Source of the DNA: Anaeromicrobium sp.
GTDB taxonomy: Bacteria; Bacillota; Clostridia; Peptostreptococcales; Thermotaleaceae
Length of the DNA: 42,680 bases
Assembly: GCF_025210435.1 (NCBI RefSeq)
Contig: NZ_JAOART010000084.1
Location: 1 to 42,680 of the forward strand
Reading direction: 5' to 3'
Shown here in pieces: positions 7,497-15,995 of the stretch. Position 1 is the stretch's first letter. Every line of letters begins with the position of its first letter. Position numbers and translations under genes: made by a program. The notes under the pieces are model-generated. The model was not told where the DNA came from, did no database searches, and saw only the letters and a program-made list of their open reading frames with translations.

Positions 7497-8497
7497 AACG
7501 ATCTTATGGACCCTTTAAATTTAATTACAGAATTCATTACTATATTTTTATATCCACTAACAGGATTATCTATTTTATCTGAAACCACTTGTCCTGCTAC
7601 TCTACCCATTTCAAATGCATCCTGAGTTATGGTAGTTATCTGAGGGTGTATTAACTGTGGTACACTAAGTTCTCCAAAGGATCCTAAGGATATATCCCTT
7701 GGTATATTTAGATTCATTTCTTTAATGGCTATTATGGCCCCTTCTGCCATTTTGTTACTAGTTGCAAAAATCATTGTGGGTAAGTTCTTTCTATTTTTTA
7801 TTATCATATTTTTAACTTCCTTATATGATTTTTCCATTATGAAATCACCACATACAGAATATTTAGGGTTAAAGGGAATATGATAGTCTTCTAAGGCCTT
7901 TCTAAAAGCTTCATATCTTTCCCTTGCAGTACTTACCCTCATAAGACCATTTATAATTCCAATTTTTTCATGACCCCTTTTTATGGCATATTCAATGAGC
8001 TTATAACTTGCTTTAAAATTATCTATAACTATGGAATTAATCTCTAAATACGGTAAATATCTATCTATTAAAACAATCTTCATTCCCTTTTTGATTAATC
8101 CATTAATTCTGTATGAATCATTAATAGTTGGGATCAACAATATATATTCAACCCTTTTTTCATTTAATGCATTTAATAAATCCATTTCTCGTTCAGTATT
8201 TTCATTACTACTACAAAATATTAAATTATATCCTAGTTTACTAACTACACTCTCTACCCCTTTAGCTATTTCCATATAGTAGGGATTTGATATATCTGGC
8301 ACAACCATACCTATCATATAAGTCCTATTCACTTTCAGGCTTCTAGCTATAGCATTTGGTCTATAACCTAATTCTCTTACAGCATCCATAACCCTTTTCT
8401 TAGTCTTATCACTTACAGGATAATTACCATTCATTACCCTTGATACGGTGGCTATGGATACGCCAGCCCTTTTAGCCACGTCTTTTATCGTCATCAT
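7481..8497 (-). CDS. LacI/GalR-family transcriptional regulator
   Basis: Residues 1-60 are the LacI helix-turn-helix: T-I-K-D-V-A-K-R-A-G-V-S-I-A-T-V-S-R-V-M-N, followed by the hinge G-Y-R-P-N-A-I-A-R-S-L. Residues 61-338 are a periplasmic-binding-protein-like sensor (I-G-M-V-V-P-D-I-S-N-P-Y-Y; I-V-I-D-N near 165; L-G-S-F-G near 272). Length (338) is usual for CcpA/RbsR-type regulators. Two ATGs in tandem could both start it. No sugar transport or catabolic gene lies beside it, so the ligand and targets are unknown. Its last codons form part of the convergent terminator with the Cys-rich gene. Confidence 0.93.
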   Translation of the reverse strand: MMTIKDVAKRAGVSIATVSRVMNGNYPVSDKTKKRVMDAVRELGYRPNAIARSLKVNRTYMIGMVVPDISNPYYMEIAKGVESVVSKLGYNLIFCSSNENTEREMDLLNALNEKRVEYILLIPTINDSYRINGLIKKGMKIVLIDRYLPYLEINSIVIDNFKASYKLIEYAIKRGHEKIGIINGLMRVSTARERYEAFRKALEDYHIPFNPKYSVCGDFIMEKSYKEVKNMIIKNRKNLPTMIFATSNKMAEGAIIAIKEMNLNIPRDISLGSFGELSVPQLIHPQITTITQDAFEMGRVAGQVVSDKIDNPVSGYKNIVMNSVIKFKGSIRSLKNLL

Positions 8498-8695
8498 CCA
8501 TATCCATATCCCTTCATTTCTAATTATTCCCTTTACTATATGTTACCATAATATTTGAAATTTTAACATATCTTTAGGGTTTTAAATAAATGTAAAACCT
8601 CTCATGATATCTAAAGTCTTGCTCTTTTCCATTCTCATGTATAAATTTACTTATTTTACAATCTTGTACAAATTCTTTTATTATAACAAAGAGAT

Positions 8696-8776
8696 TAATA
8701 TGTAACATATGTGCCCCATGTTGCATACCTTGTATTAGGGAAAGAGATAAAAGCCCTTTAATAATATGTAACATAT
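8696..8776. promoter_or_regulatory. Two copies of a 15-bp palindromic repeat (candidate operator pair)
   Basis: TAATATGTAACATAT occurs at 8696-8710 and again at 8762-8776, 66 bases apart, in the same orientation. Each contains the odd-centred palindrome ATATGT-A-ACATAT. The second copy ends 28 bases before the start of the small peptide gene. The lacI-type gene lies 200 bases to the left and is read away, so the pair sits in the shared upstream region (8498-8804), in which I see no other gene. Confidence 0.5.
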
Positions 8777-8804
8777 ACATAATAAGAAAAGGAGGTGTTT
8801 CATA

Positions 8805-8933
8805 ATGTGTATTGGTGGACCTGTTGGTGGCGTATTTGATGGATGTGATAGCAGCTTACTATTCTTCTTCTTACTTCTTGTTATCTTATTCTGCAACTGT
8901 GGACTTTTTGGAGGCTATGGTGGCGGTTGCTAA
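8805..8933 (+). CDS. Small Gly/Cys hydrophobic peptide (42 aa), YjcZ-like in style
   Basis: This is a 42-codon frame with a strong AAAAGGAGG ribosome site and ATG. It opens M-C-I-G-G-P-V-G-G-V-F, has a hydrophobic core (L-L-F-F-F-L-L-L-V-I-L-F) and ends C-N-C-G-L-F-G-G-Y-G-G-G-C. Short peptides with a hydrophobic middle and Gly/Cys tails are common in spore-formers (YjcZ/sporulation-peptide type), but the match is by style, not by a clear signature. The palindromic repeat pair upstream and a hairpin right after the stop support a real transcription unit. Confidence 0.65.
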   Translation: MCIGGPVGGVFDGCDSSLLFFFLLLVILFCNCGLFGGYGGGC

Positions 8934-8961
8934 AAAAAGAATTGGGTATTTTACCCAATTC
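8932..8961. terminator. Hairpin after the small peptide gene
   Basis: GAATTGGGTA and TACCCAATTC form a perfect 10-bp stem with a 3-base loop, starting 6 bases past the stop. The A tract on its left gives a T tract only on the minus strand; the plus side lacks one. It could stop transcripts from either direction. Confidence 0.5.
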
Positions 8962-9033
8962 CATATACATAAATGTCCATCTAAAAACTATAAAATTTCC
9001 AATGAAAAAATCAGCCATATGAAGCATTTCTTT

Positions 9034-9061
9034 AAAGGACCAAGTTTTATCTTGGTCTTTT
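9034..9061 (+). terminator. Weak hairpin with T run between the peptide gene and rnpB
   Basis: GACCAAG and CTTGGTC form a 7-bp stem with flanking AAAG/TTT partial pairing, followed by TTTTG on the plus strand. It may be a second stop for rightward transcription that converges on rnpB. Confidence 0.35.
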
Positions 9062-9084
9062 GTATGTAATTTTACCTATATATT

Positions 9085-9118
9085 AAAAAAAACTCAAGGA
9101 AATTAATCCTTGAGTTTT
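9085..9118 (-). terminator. rnpB terminator
   Basis: On the minus strand CTCAAGGA pairs with TCCTTGAG across a 6-base loop and is followed by eight T. It lies just past the 3' end of the RNase P RNA. Confidence 0.9.
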
Positions 9119-9125
9119 CATATCT

Positions 9126-9480
9126 TAAAGTGACCAAATCTATAAGCCGAGTTCTGTATTTGACAATCATCTATCTAGGCCTATTGTTGCCAATAGGCTC
9201 AAGCGACCTACCACGGGACACGACGGGCCGTCGTTACCAAATGTCCCTACTTGGTCTTGCTCCAGGTGGGGTTTACATAGCAGACTAGTCACCTAGCCCC
9301 TGGTGAGCTCTTACCTCACCTTTCCATCCTTACCAGTAAAACTGGCGGTCTATTTCTGTTGCACTATCCTTCAGGTCACCCTGACTGGGTATTACCCAGC
9401 ACCCTTGCCCTATGGAGCTCGGACTTTCCTCGTACAAGGCATGCCTGCACGCGATCATCTGACTTACTCACTTTATTCAC
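9126..9480 (-). ncRNA. rnpB: RNase P RNA (bacterial type A-like)
   Basis: The minus strand carries the universal rnpB landmarks in order: GAGGAAAGTCCGAGCTCC and CATAGGGC (P4 5' side and flank), CAGGGTGACCTGAAGG, CAACAGAAA, TAGACCGCC, a GGTAAGGATGGAAAGGTG region, GGTAAGAGCTCACC, and near the 3' end CAGAACTCGGCTTATAGA. The P1 strands AAAGTGA and TCACTTT frame it at about 9474 and 9127. About 350 nt and this layout fit a type A molecule. It is the catalytic RNA that matures tRNA 5' ends; its protein partner rnpA is not in the window. Exact ends are estimated. Confidence 0.96.
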
Positions 9481-9500
9481 TTTTCTTGAGAACAAGATAT

Positions 9501-9529
9501 ATCTTATCATAATATATGGCCTTTGTCAA
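9501..9529 (-). promoter_or_regulatory. Sigma-A promoter of rnpB
   Basis: The minus strand has a perfect TTGACA (9524-9529), a 17-base spacer and TAAGAT (9501-9506). The predicted start is near 9494, just before the RNase P RNA. Confidence 0.85.
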
Positions 9530-9544
9530 AATCCTTTTTTTTAA

Positions 9545-10249
9545 TTATTGTCCTAATATTACCACTATCCTTCTACAATTAGGACATAATTTCATGTTCC
9601 CCTTATTGATTTTTTCCATTATTTCTATTGGTAAGTCCATATGGCATCCACTACATATTTGATTATGAGCATAAGCCATTGGCTTAACTTTTTTCTTCTT
9701 TATAGTATAATATAATTCTAAATTACCTTTTGGTATGATTCTTTTTATATCTTCCCTTTCCCTTTCTAAGTTATGTAAATTCTCTTCTACTATTTCCTTT
9801 TTACTTTTTCTTTCTTTTAATAGTTCATTTATCCTAGCCCCCATATCTTTTGCCTTTTTCACATACTTTTCTAATTCCATTTCCACCTTTTCTTGACTCT
9901 CAATTTTTTCTACCATTCTCTCCGTATAAGTATCTATACTTGTTTCTAATCTTTTTTCCTTTTCCATTAATAATTCTAATCCCTTGGAGTCCTTAATTTC
10001 TCCTCCGTATAATTTTTTCTTCATTTCCTCTTTTGTCTTTTCTATATCTTTTATATGATCCTCTAATAATTTGGACTCAGTTTTATATTTTTTCTTAAGG
10101 CATTTAATTTTTTCTATATGTTTTCTTACCTTTTTATCTTCCATTATATATTTTTTTATCTCCTCTGCTTTATCTATTCCTTCTAGTTCCCTTTCCTTTT
10201 TTAATATATTCATCTCTATTTCTTGAAGCTCAAATAAGTATTTCACCAT
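9545..10249 (-). CDS. C4-type zinc-ribbon coiled-coil protein (COG1579 family)
   Basis: The 234-residue protein is almost all charged coiled coil for residues about 5-180 (Lys/Glu heptads), followed by a zinc ribbon with C-S-G-C and C-P-N-C pairs at about 198-226. This is the COG1579 family often found beside Nif3 in Firmicutes; a nucleic-acid or ribosome-associated role has been suggested but is not secure. It lies 50 bases behind nif3 with a hairpin between, so it may be expressed partly by read-through. An AGGAGG site precedes the ATG. Confidence 0.9.
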   Translation of the reverse strand: MVKYLFELQEIEMNILKKERELEGIDKAEEIKKYIMEDKKVRKHIEKIKCLKKKYKTESKLLEDHIKDIEKTKEEMKKKLYGGEIKDSKGLELLMEKEKRLETSIDTYTERMVEKIESQEKVEMELEKYVKKAKDMGARINELLKERKSKKEIVEENLHNLEREREDIKRIIPKGNLELYYTIKKKKVKPMAYAHNQICSGCHMDLPIEIMEKINKGNMKLCPNCRRIVVILGQ

Positions 10250-10269
10250 TGAAATTTCCTCCTTTTATA

Positions 10270-10301
10270 TATACAAAAAGAATAGGCATATGCCTATTCT
10301 T
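10270..10301 (-). terminator. Palindromic terminator at the end of nif3
   Basis: AAGAATAGGCAT pairs perfectly with ATGCCTATTCTT (10278-10301), followed on the minus strand by five T. It overlaps the stop codon of the Nif3-family gene and separates it from the zinc-ribbon gene. Confidence 0.75.
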
Positions 10302-11406
10302 ATATAGTCTTAAATGGATTAATATTTAATTTAGATACTAAAACTTTCACATTATTATTAAGCTCTTTAGTTAAATACTCGGCAACTAAATCGCATACTA
10401 TATTTTCAGTTTCAAAATGACCAGCATCAATTACACAAATACCTAATTCTTTGGCATTTTGTGCATCATGATATTTAACATCTCCTGTTATATAAAGATC
10501 ACAACCTAATCTATGGGCATTTTCAATAAAGCTAGCTCCACTTCCTGTGCATAGGGCAACCTTCTCTATTTTTCTGTCCATATTTCCCACTACTTTTAAT
10601 GACTCGATGGCAAGTTTGTCCTTTATATTTTTGCAAACTTCTTCTAAAGTTGACTCTTTTATAGTCCCAACTCTACCTAATCCATATTTTAATATATTAT
10701 TTTCTAATTTAAATATGTCATAGGCCACTTCTTCATAGGGATGAGACTCAATCATTTTGTTTATAACTTTATTTAAATGATTTTTAGAGACTATGGTCTC
10801 TAATTTAGTTTCTTCCACATACTCTAGTTTATTACTCTCTCCTATAAAGGGGTTAGCTTCCTCTGAAGGCTTAAAAGTCCCCTTACCTATACTTTGGAAT
10901 GTACAATGGCTATACTCTCCTATATGGCCTGCTCCTTGGCTACACATACTGTCCATAACCTTTTCTTTATGACTTGTGGGTACATATACTATTATTTTAT
11001 AATAATCTTCTTTCATAGTAGGTACTAATACATTTTTATTTTCTAACCCTACTAGTTCTCCTAACAAATCATTAGTTCCCCCATAGGCCACATCTAAATT
11101 TGTATGGATAGCATATACACTAATATTATTTTTTATTAGTTTATGTATCATACTTCCTATGGGATTGTCGTTAACTACAGCTTTTAATTTATTAAAAATA
11201 AGAGGATGATGAGTTATTATCATATCCACATTATTATCTATAGCTTCATCTATAACTTCACTAGTCGCTTCTAAAGCCACTAGTACAGTATTTATATCAC
11301 TCTCAATATCTCCCACTAAAAGGCCCACATTGTCCCATTTTTCCGCTAACTTTTTAGGGGCTATCTTTTCTATATTTCTTATTAGTTTCTTTAACTTCCT
11401 AGGCAT
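10300..11406 (-). CDS. yqfO: Nif3-like dinuclear metal centre protein
   Basis: The 368-residue length fits the long YqfO/Nif3 form, in which a PII-like insert sits in the middle of the metal-binding fold. Metal ligands are seen in I-I-T-H-H-P-L-I-F (about 63-71), H-T-N-L-D (about 101-105) and G-H-F-E-T-E-N near 332-338. The insert (about 130-235) contains the usual G-x-G-H-I-G-E-Y-S-x-C-x-F segment. Biochemical function of the family is unsettled (proposed GTP cyclohydrolase-like or regulatory). The start overlaps the end of trmK by 16 bases, so the two are translationally coupled, as in many Firmicutes. Confidence 0.95.
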   Translation of the reverse strand: MPRKLKKLIRNIEKIAPKKLAEKWDNVGLLVGDIESDINTVLVALEATSEVIDEAIDNNVDMIITHHPLIFNKLKAVVNDNPIGSMIHKLIKNNISVYAIHTNLDVAYGGTNDLLGELVGLENKNVLVPTMKEDYYKIIVYVPTSHKEKVMDSMCSQGAGHIGEYSHCTFQSIGKGTFKPSEEANPFIGESNKLEYVEETKLETIVSKNHLNKVINKMIESHPYEEVAYDIFKLENNILKYGLGRVGTIKESTLEEVCKNIKDKLAIESLKVVGNMDRKIEKVALCTGSGASFIENAHRLGCDLYITGDVKYHDAQNAKELGICVIDAGHFETENIVCDLVAEYLTKELNNNVKVLVSKLNINPFKTI

Positions 11407-12086
11407 TTTAGCACCCCTTTAAGCTTTTTTAATTTTTCTTTATGAATTATATACTTCTCATCTTCTTCAAAGGATTTTTGCTTACTTAGATTATATAATA
11501 ATTTTTCATATTTGGCTATTTTATTTGTAATAAATTCCTTAAGTAAAGGGTCCTTATCTTCTATTAACCTTTTTCCCACATCATAATATATGGAATCTTC
11601 TATCTCCTCAAAACCCTTCTTTGTCACTATTACTTCATACATTTTTCCATCATCTATAACTAATCCTTCCTTTTCTATGATAAATCCATTTTTATTAAGC
11701 CAGATTCTTAATTCTTCTTGGGCTACCATAGGTTGTAGGATTAATCTATCTAAAGACTTGGCAATTTCCATACTTTCCTCTAATATGGTACTTATTAATA
11801 GGCCTCCCATGCCAGCTATTATGGCCGTATCTACTTCCCCCATTTTTAAGGGTTTTAAGCCACTACCAATTCTTGTTTCTATCTTGTGTTCTAATCCATT
11901 TTCCATAATATTTTTTTTAGCTATATTAAGTGGTCCTTCATTCACATCACAAGCGATGGCCCTACTAACTATATTTTTCTCTGCCAAATATACGGGTATA
12001 TAAGCATGATCCGTTCCTATATCAGCAATTTTTGCTCCTTCTTTTACAAATTTTGCTATCTTATCTAATCGTTTAGTTAATTTCAT
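11391..12086 (-). CDS. trmK: tRNA (adenine22-N1)-methyltransferase TrmK
   Basis: TrmK makes m1A22 in tRNA using S-adenosylmethionine. The 231-residue protein starts M-K-L-T-K-R-L with the family's I-A-D-I-G-T-D-H-A-Y-I-P motif I at about 20-31, then A-C-D-V-N-E-G-P (motif II) and A-I-I-A-G-M-G-G (motif IV-like) near 88-95. The C-terminal third is a helical coiled coil, as in the family. An AAGGAG site precedes the ATG. It forms an operon with nif3 downstream (16-base overlap). Confidence 0.95.
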   Translation of the reverse strand: MKLTKRLDKIAKFVKEGAKIADIGTDHAYIPVYLAEKNIVSRAIACDVNEGPLNIAKKNIMENGLEHKIETRIGSGLKPLKMGEVDTAIIAGMGGLLISTILEESMEIAKSLDRLILQPMVAQEELRIWLNKNGFIIEKEGLVIDDGKMYEVIVTKKGFEEIEDSIYYDVGKRLIEDKDPLLKEFITNKIAKYEKLLYNLSKQKSFEEDEKYIIHKEKLKKLKGVLKCLGS

Positions 12087-12178
12087 GTATATCTCCTTTT
12101 TAGTACTTTATAGTATTTTCTATTTTTAAATATATTTTAACTCATTTTAATTAAAAATAATTATAGGGAGGTTTTAAT

Positions 12179-12361
12179 ATGGATAAAACTAAGAGTAACA
12201 ACCCTAAATCCTCTGTTCATTTTAAATGGGGTGGAACTACCTCTGATTGGCAAGCAGAAGCTGAGGAACTTTATGAAGAGACCAAACCCAAAGAAAGCCC
12301 TAGGGAAAAGAAACATGATATAGAATATGGTTCCTCAAAGCAACGTTGGTCTCCTCTTTAG
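12179..12361 (+). CDS. Small conserved-looking hypothetical protein (60 aa)
   Basis: This 60-residue hydrophilic frame has a strong AGGGAGG site 6 bases before the ATG. It holds H-F-K-W-G-G-T-T-S-D-W-Q-A-E-A-E-E-L-Y, then a charged, Pro-rich tail. It is read opposite to trmK from a 92-base shared upstream region and is closed by a bidirectional terminator. There is no signal peptide or known domain. The clear ribosome site and terminator make it likely real; function unknown. Confidence 0.7.
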   Translation: MDKTKSNNPKSSVHFKWGGTTSDWQAEAEELYEETKPKESPREKKHDIEYGSSKQRWSPL

Positions 12362-12375
12362 ATGTTCTATGTGAC

Positions 12376-12420
12376 AAAAAAAGTGTGACTAAGGTCTAAA
12401 ACCTTTTGTCACACCCTATT
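12376..12420 (-). terminator. Bidirectional terminator serving rpoD and the 60-aa gene
   Basis: GTGTGACTAAGGT (12383-12395) pairs with ACCTTTTGTCACAC (12401-12414) with one bulge. Seven T follow on the minus strand (end of the dnaG-rpoD transcript) and a T-rich stretch on the plus strand. Between it and the rpoD stop (12421-12502) a weaker hairpin, ATTCAAA.../...TTTGAAT, and several TAGGCAT-like words are present. Confidence 0.8.
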
Positions 12421-12502
12421 TTAGGCATATTCAAAAAATAAATTAGGCATTTCACTGGTTATTTGAATTATTTTCTTCGTTATGGAGTCGCTTACATATG
12501 CC

Positions 12503-13591
12503 TTATTCTAAATAATCCTTTAGTTTTTTACTTCTACTTGGATGTCTAAGCTTTCTTAAAGCCTTTGCTTCTATCTGACGTATTCTCTCCCTTGTTACAT
12601 CAAACTTTTTCCCTACTTCCTCTAGGGTTCTAGCTCTTCCATCATCTAATCCGAATCTTAACCTTAGTACCTTTTGCTCCCTTGGAGTTAAGGTATCTAA
12701 TACTTCTATTAATTGTTCCTTTAGCATGGAGAAGGCTGCAGCTTCTGCTGGTGCTGGTGCATCATCATCTGGAATAAAGTCTCCTAAATGACTATCTTCC
12801 TCTTCTCCTATTGGAGTTTCTAAGGATACAGGTTCTTGAGCTATTTTTAAGATTTCTCTTACCTTTTCTTCTGGAAGGTCCATCTCCTTAGCAATTTCAT
12901 CTGGCTTAGGCTCTCTTCCTAATTCTTGAAGTAATTGCCTAGATACTCTTATTAATTTATTTATAGTTTCAACCATATGTACAGGAATTCTTATGGTTCT
13001 AGCTTGGTCCGCAATGGCTCTAGTTATTGCCTGTCTTATCCACCAAGTGGCATATGTACTAAACTTATATCCCTTTCTCCAGTCAAACTTCTCAACGGCC
13101 TTAATAAGACCAAGATTACCTTCTTGTATTAAATCTAAGAATAACATACCTCTTCCCACATAACGTTTAGCTATACTTACAACTAATCTAAGGTTGGCCT
13201 CACAGAGCCTTTTTTTAGAGTATTCATCTCCAAGTTCCATTTTCTTTGCAAGTTCAATTTCCTCTGTGGCAGATAAAAGGGGCACCTTTCCAATCTCTTT
13301 TAAATACATTCTTACTGGATCATCTATGTTAATCCCCTTAGGGACAGAGATATCTATACTAACAGTTTCTTCTTCCTCTTCTTTTTTTTCCTTTACAGTT
13401 TCCTTCTCTCCTACGATTTCGATTCCCATAGAAGATAGGTTATCATATACCTCTTCAATTTGTTCCTTATCTATGTCAACTTCTTCTAAAGTATTCATAA
13501 CTTCCTTATAAGTAAGCATTCCAGTTTTCTTACCCTTATCTACTAATTTTTTAACTAGTAGTAATTTTTTACTATCTATTCTCTTGCTCAT
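12503..13591 (-). CDS. rpoD: Primary sigma factor SigA/RpoD
   Basis: The housekeeping sigma factor directs RNA polymerase to -35/-10 promoters. I start it at M-S-K-R-I-D (13589-13591) because AAGGGAGGG lies just upstream, overlapping the codons of a longer in-frame ATG; this gives 362 residues. Region 1.1 spans about 1-65, followed by an acidic linker. Region 1.2/2 has [11 protein letters not shown], then [13 protein letters not shown] and [13 protein letters not shown]; region 4.2 ends [19 protein letters not shown]. It follows dnaG after 27 bases, the conserved dnaG-rpoD macromolecular-synthesis arrangement. Confidence 0.98.
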   Translation of the reverse strand: MSKRIDSKKLLLVKKLVDKGKKTGMLTYKEVMNTLEEVDIDKEQIEEVYDNLSSMGIEIVGEKETVKEKKEEEEETVSIDISVPKGINIDDPVRMYLKEIGKVPLLSATEEIELAKKMELGDEYSKKRLCEANLRLVVSIAKRYVGRGMLFLDLIQEGNLGLIKAVEKFDWRKGYKFSTYATWWIRQAITRAIADQARTIRIPVHMVETINKLIRVSRQLLQELGREPKPDEIAKEMDLPEEKVREILKIAQEPVSLETPIGEEEDSHLGDFIPDDDAPAPAEAAAFSMLKEQLIEVLDTLTPREQKVLRLRFGLDDGRARTLEEVGKKFDVTRERIRQIEAKALRKLRHPSRSKKLKDYLE

Positions 13592-13618
13592 TTTAAGATT
13601 CCCTCCCTTCAAAGGCCG

Positions 13619-15442
13619 CTAGATCTTTTTTAGTTCCTTCAATATTTTTTCGTAATTTATGCATAATTCTCTTATCCTCACAATCTCTTCCTTAGATTTA
13701 TTTTCTCTTTTTTCTATGATTTTAAGTTCCTTTTCTATGCCATTTTTTTCTAGTATGAGTCTGTGTTTTTTTATAGTATTTACACAATCTATTAACATCT
13801 TATGGGCATTATCCTCTGGAACAATAATTTTGTTTATTTGGTGAAATAATCTTATTTCCTCAATTTCCAATTCCTTTAGGATTTCATCCTTATCTAAAGA
13901 ATTAGTTTCATAAGCCCTATATATGGATTTTGCTATATTTTTTATATTAGAACTTATAAACTTGTCATAAGTGAAATTATTTTTTATTTCCCTATACATG
14001 TTTTCGTTCTCTATGATTAACTTTAAGAATATTTTTTCAGCTTCAAAATACCCTTGCTTTTTTATTGGTTTTTCAGGTATAATATTATATTTATTATTAT
14101 TCCTATCTTTTTTGCTTCTATACTTTTTAAAACTTTCAGGATTTTTCTCTTTATTATTGCCATAAAATTCTTTATTTATAGCCTTTCTAGAAATTCCCGT
14201 TTCCGAAGAAATTTTGCCAATGTATGCATCTACCTCCACTGGACTTTTAAGATTTTTAAGTATGGGAGTAATCTCTTTAACAAACTTAATAGACCCATCT
14301 GTAGTTTTAATATTATATTTTTCTTTAGCTAAACTGATTTTATATTCTACTAAAGTTAAAGCATCATCTACATACTTTAAAAAAGCCCCTTTGCCATGCT
14401 CTTTAACTAATTCATCTGGATCTTTGGCTCCTTTAAGGCTTATGACCTTAACTTCACATCCCACTTCAGTTAGTGTGTCAAGACCCCTTAGGGTAGCCGT
14501 TTGTCCCGCCACATCCGAGTCATAGCATATATAGGTTTTGTCTGCATATCTTTTTAATAACTGTCCTTGCCCCTTAGTTAGTGCCGTACCTAAAGATGCA
14601 ACAGCATTTTTAATTCCCTTTTCATATAGGGATATTACGTCCATATAACCTTCTACCACTATTATCCTTTTATCATTGCTTATTTGGTTCTTTGCCACAT
14701 TTAATCCAAATAAATTGTTACTCTTATTAAATACAGGCGTTTGTGGTGAATTTAAATATTTAGGCATTTCATTTCCTATGGACCTAGCTCCAAAGCCAAT
14801 AACTTTGCCTGTAGTATTAATTATTGGAAATATGGTTCTGTTTCTAAATCTATCATAAAATCCTTTTTTTTCTTTTTTTTGTAAAACTAGACCAGATTTA
14901 TATATTAATGATTGATCATACCCTTTTCTTAATAAATATTTATTAAGAGCATCCCAATTATTTAAGGCATATCCTAATCCAAATTTTTTTATTGTCTCCA
15001 TACTTAGACCTCTTTTTTTTGAAAGATATGCTAAAGCCTCTGGTCCCCTTTTATGTAAATTCTTATAATAAAAAATAGCTGCTTCCCTATTAATTTCATA
15101 TATTTTTGTTTTTTCTTCTACAGCTTTTTTTTCTTCCTTGTTTAAAGTCTTTTCTTCTATGTTTATACCAACCCTATTGCCAAGGAATTTTAATGAATCT
15201 ATAAAATCCAAATTTTCTTTCTTTGATATGAATTCAATCACATCTCCAGCTTGGCCACATCCAAAGCAATGGTACAATTGCTTATCCTCAGAAACTATAA
15301 AAGATGGTGTCTTTTCATTATGAAATGGACATAAGCCCTTATAGTTCTTTCCATTTTGCTTTAGTTGCGTATAGGCTGATATTATATCTATAATATTATT
15401 TTTACTTTTAATTTCATCTATTAAATGTTCGTTTACACTCAT
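13619..15442 (-). CDS. dnaG: DNA primase DnaG
   Basis: DnaG makes RNA primers for replication. The 607-residue product (start M-S-V-N-E-H, chosen because TAGGTGAT sits before it; a GTG three codons earlier is possible) has a CHC2 zinc domain, C-P-F-H then Y-H-C-F-G-C-G, at about 38-63. The catalytic core follows, with TOPRIM V-V-E-G-Y-M-D near 262 and Y-D-S-D-V-A-G near 310, then a helical helicase-interaction tail. Length fits Firmicute primases. It is the first gene of dnaG-rpoD; the promoter must lie in the 553-base gap upstream, where I see no clean -35/-10 pair. Confidence 0.97.
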   Translation of the reverse strand: MSVNEHLIDEIKSKNNIIDIISAYTQLKQNGKNYKGLCPFHNEKTPSFIVSEDKQLYHCFGCGQAGDVIEFISKKENLDFIDSLKFLGNRVGINIEEKTLNKEEKKAVEEKTKIYEINREAAIFYYKNLHKRGPEALAYLSKKRGLSMETIKKFGLGYALNNWDALNKYLLRKGYDQSLIYKSGLVLQKKEKKGFYDRFRNRTIFPIINTTGKVIGFGARSIGNEMPKYLNSPQTPVFNKSNNLFGLNVAKNQISNDKRIIVVEGYMDVISLYEKGIKNAVASLGTALTKGQGQLLKRYADKTYICYDSDVAGQTATLRGLDTLTEVGCEVKVISLKGAKDPDELVKEHGKGAFLKYVDDALTLVEYKISLAKEKYNIKTTDGSIKFVKEITPILKNLKSPVEVDAYIGKISSETGISRKAINKEFYGNNKEKNPESFKKYRSKKDRNNNKYNIIPEKPIKKQGYFEAEKIFLKLIIENENMYREIKNNFTYDKFISSNIKNIAKSIYRAYETNSLDKDEILKELEIEEIRLFHQINKIIVPEDNAHKMLIDCVNTIKKHRLILEKNGIEKELKIIEKRENKSKEEIVRIRELCINYEKILKELKKI

Positions 15443-15995
15443 TTTTATCACCTACATAGTCCCTTTATGTACATTTTCTCCAAATAGATTAAATTTCCTT
15501 CTTCATTTAGGAATTACTTATTCATCACCTCTAGGACTATGTTTAAAATATATTCTAAACACATGGGCTCAAATTGTTTATTCTACACCTTATTTGTTAA
15601 TATTCCCTCCTTTTAAGAAACTTCTTTCTTAAATTCTTCGAAGAAGTAATTTCCATTTTCTTTCTAACTTCTTTTGTATTTATGGATTGAAAAAAGTTTT
15701 CCTTAGGAAAATATTAAAAATCCAATACTAGCCTTCACTAATAATAGTCATATCAAAGGCCCAAGAAACATATTTATACATATTCCTTTTGTGAAGCACT
15801 CGGTGACATGACTTATATTAATAGGATAATTGTGTATATTATTTTTACTAAATCTACATATATTTGAAAAACTGTTATCTTACATTTATTTCCTTTTTTC
15901 TACATTATCTTTAATCCATATCTTTCAATATTCGACACCCAACTTATTAATCCTTCTTTAATTTATATAAAATATAAAATCCAAAATTTTCAGAA
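15443..15995. other. 553-base gap between dgt and dnaG with a possible gene remnant
   Basis: No full gene fits here. On the minus strand 15597-15713 is open (38 codons plus stop) and protein-like: it reads Y-F-P-K-E-N-F-F-Q-S-I-N-T-K-E-V-R-K-K-M then a Lys/Arg-rich end K-F-L-K-R-R-E-Y. It has no start with a ribosome site, so it may be the broken C-terminus of a lost gene, perhaps a transposase, or chance. The rest is AT-rich with no strong repeat or hairpin. The dnaG-rpoD promoter is expected in this gap. Confidence 0.4.

Noticed and set aside
8574-8780. 68-codon minus-strand frame between lacI and the small peptide gene
   Set aside because: No ribosome site before its start, and it covers the palindromic repeats and promoter region; composition is not protein-like.
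9303-9544. Two overlapping plus-strand frames across the RNase P region
   Set aside because: They are the antisense of the rnpB gene and its promoter; every conserved rnpB segment lies on the minus strand.
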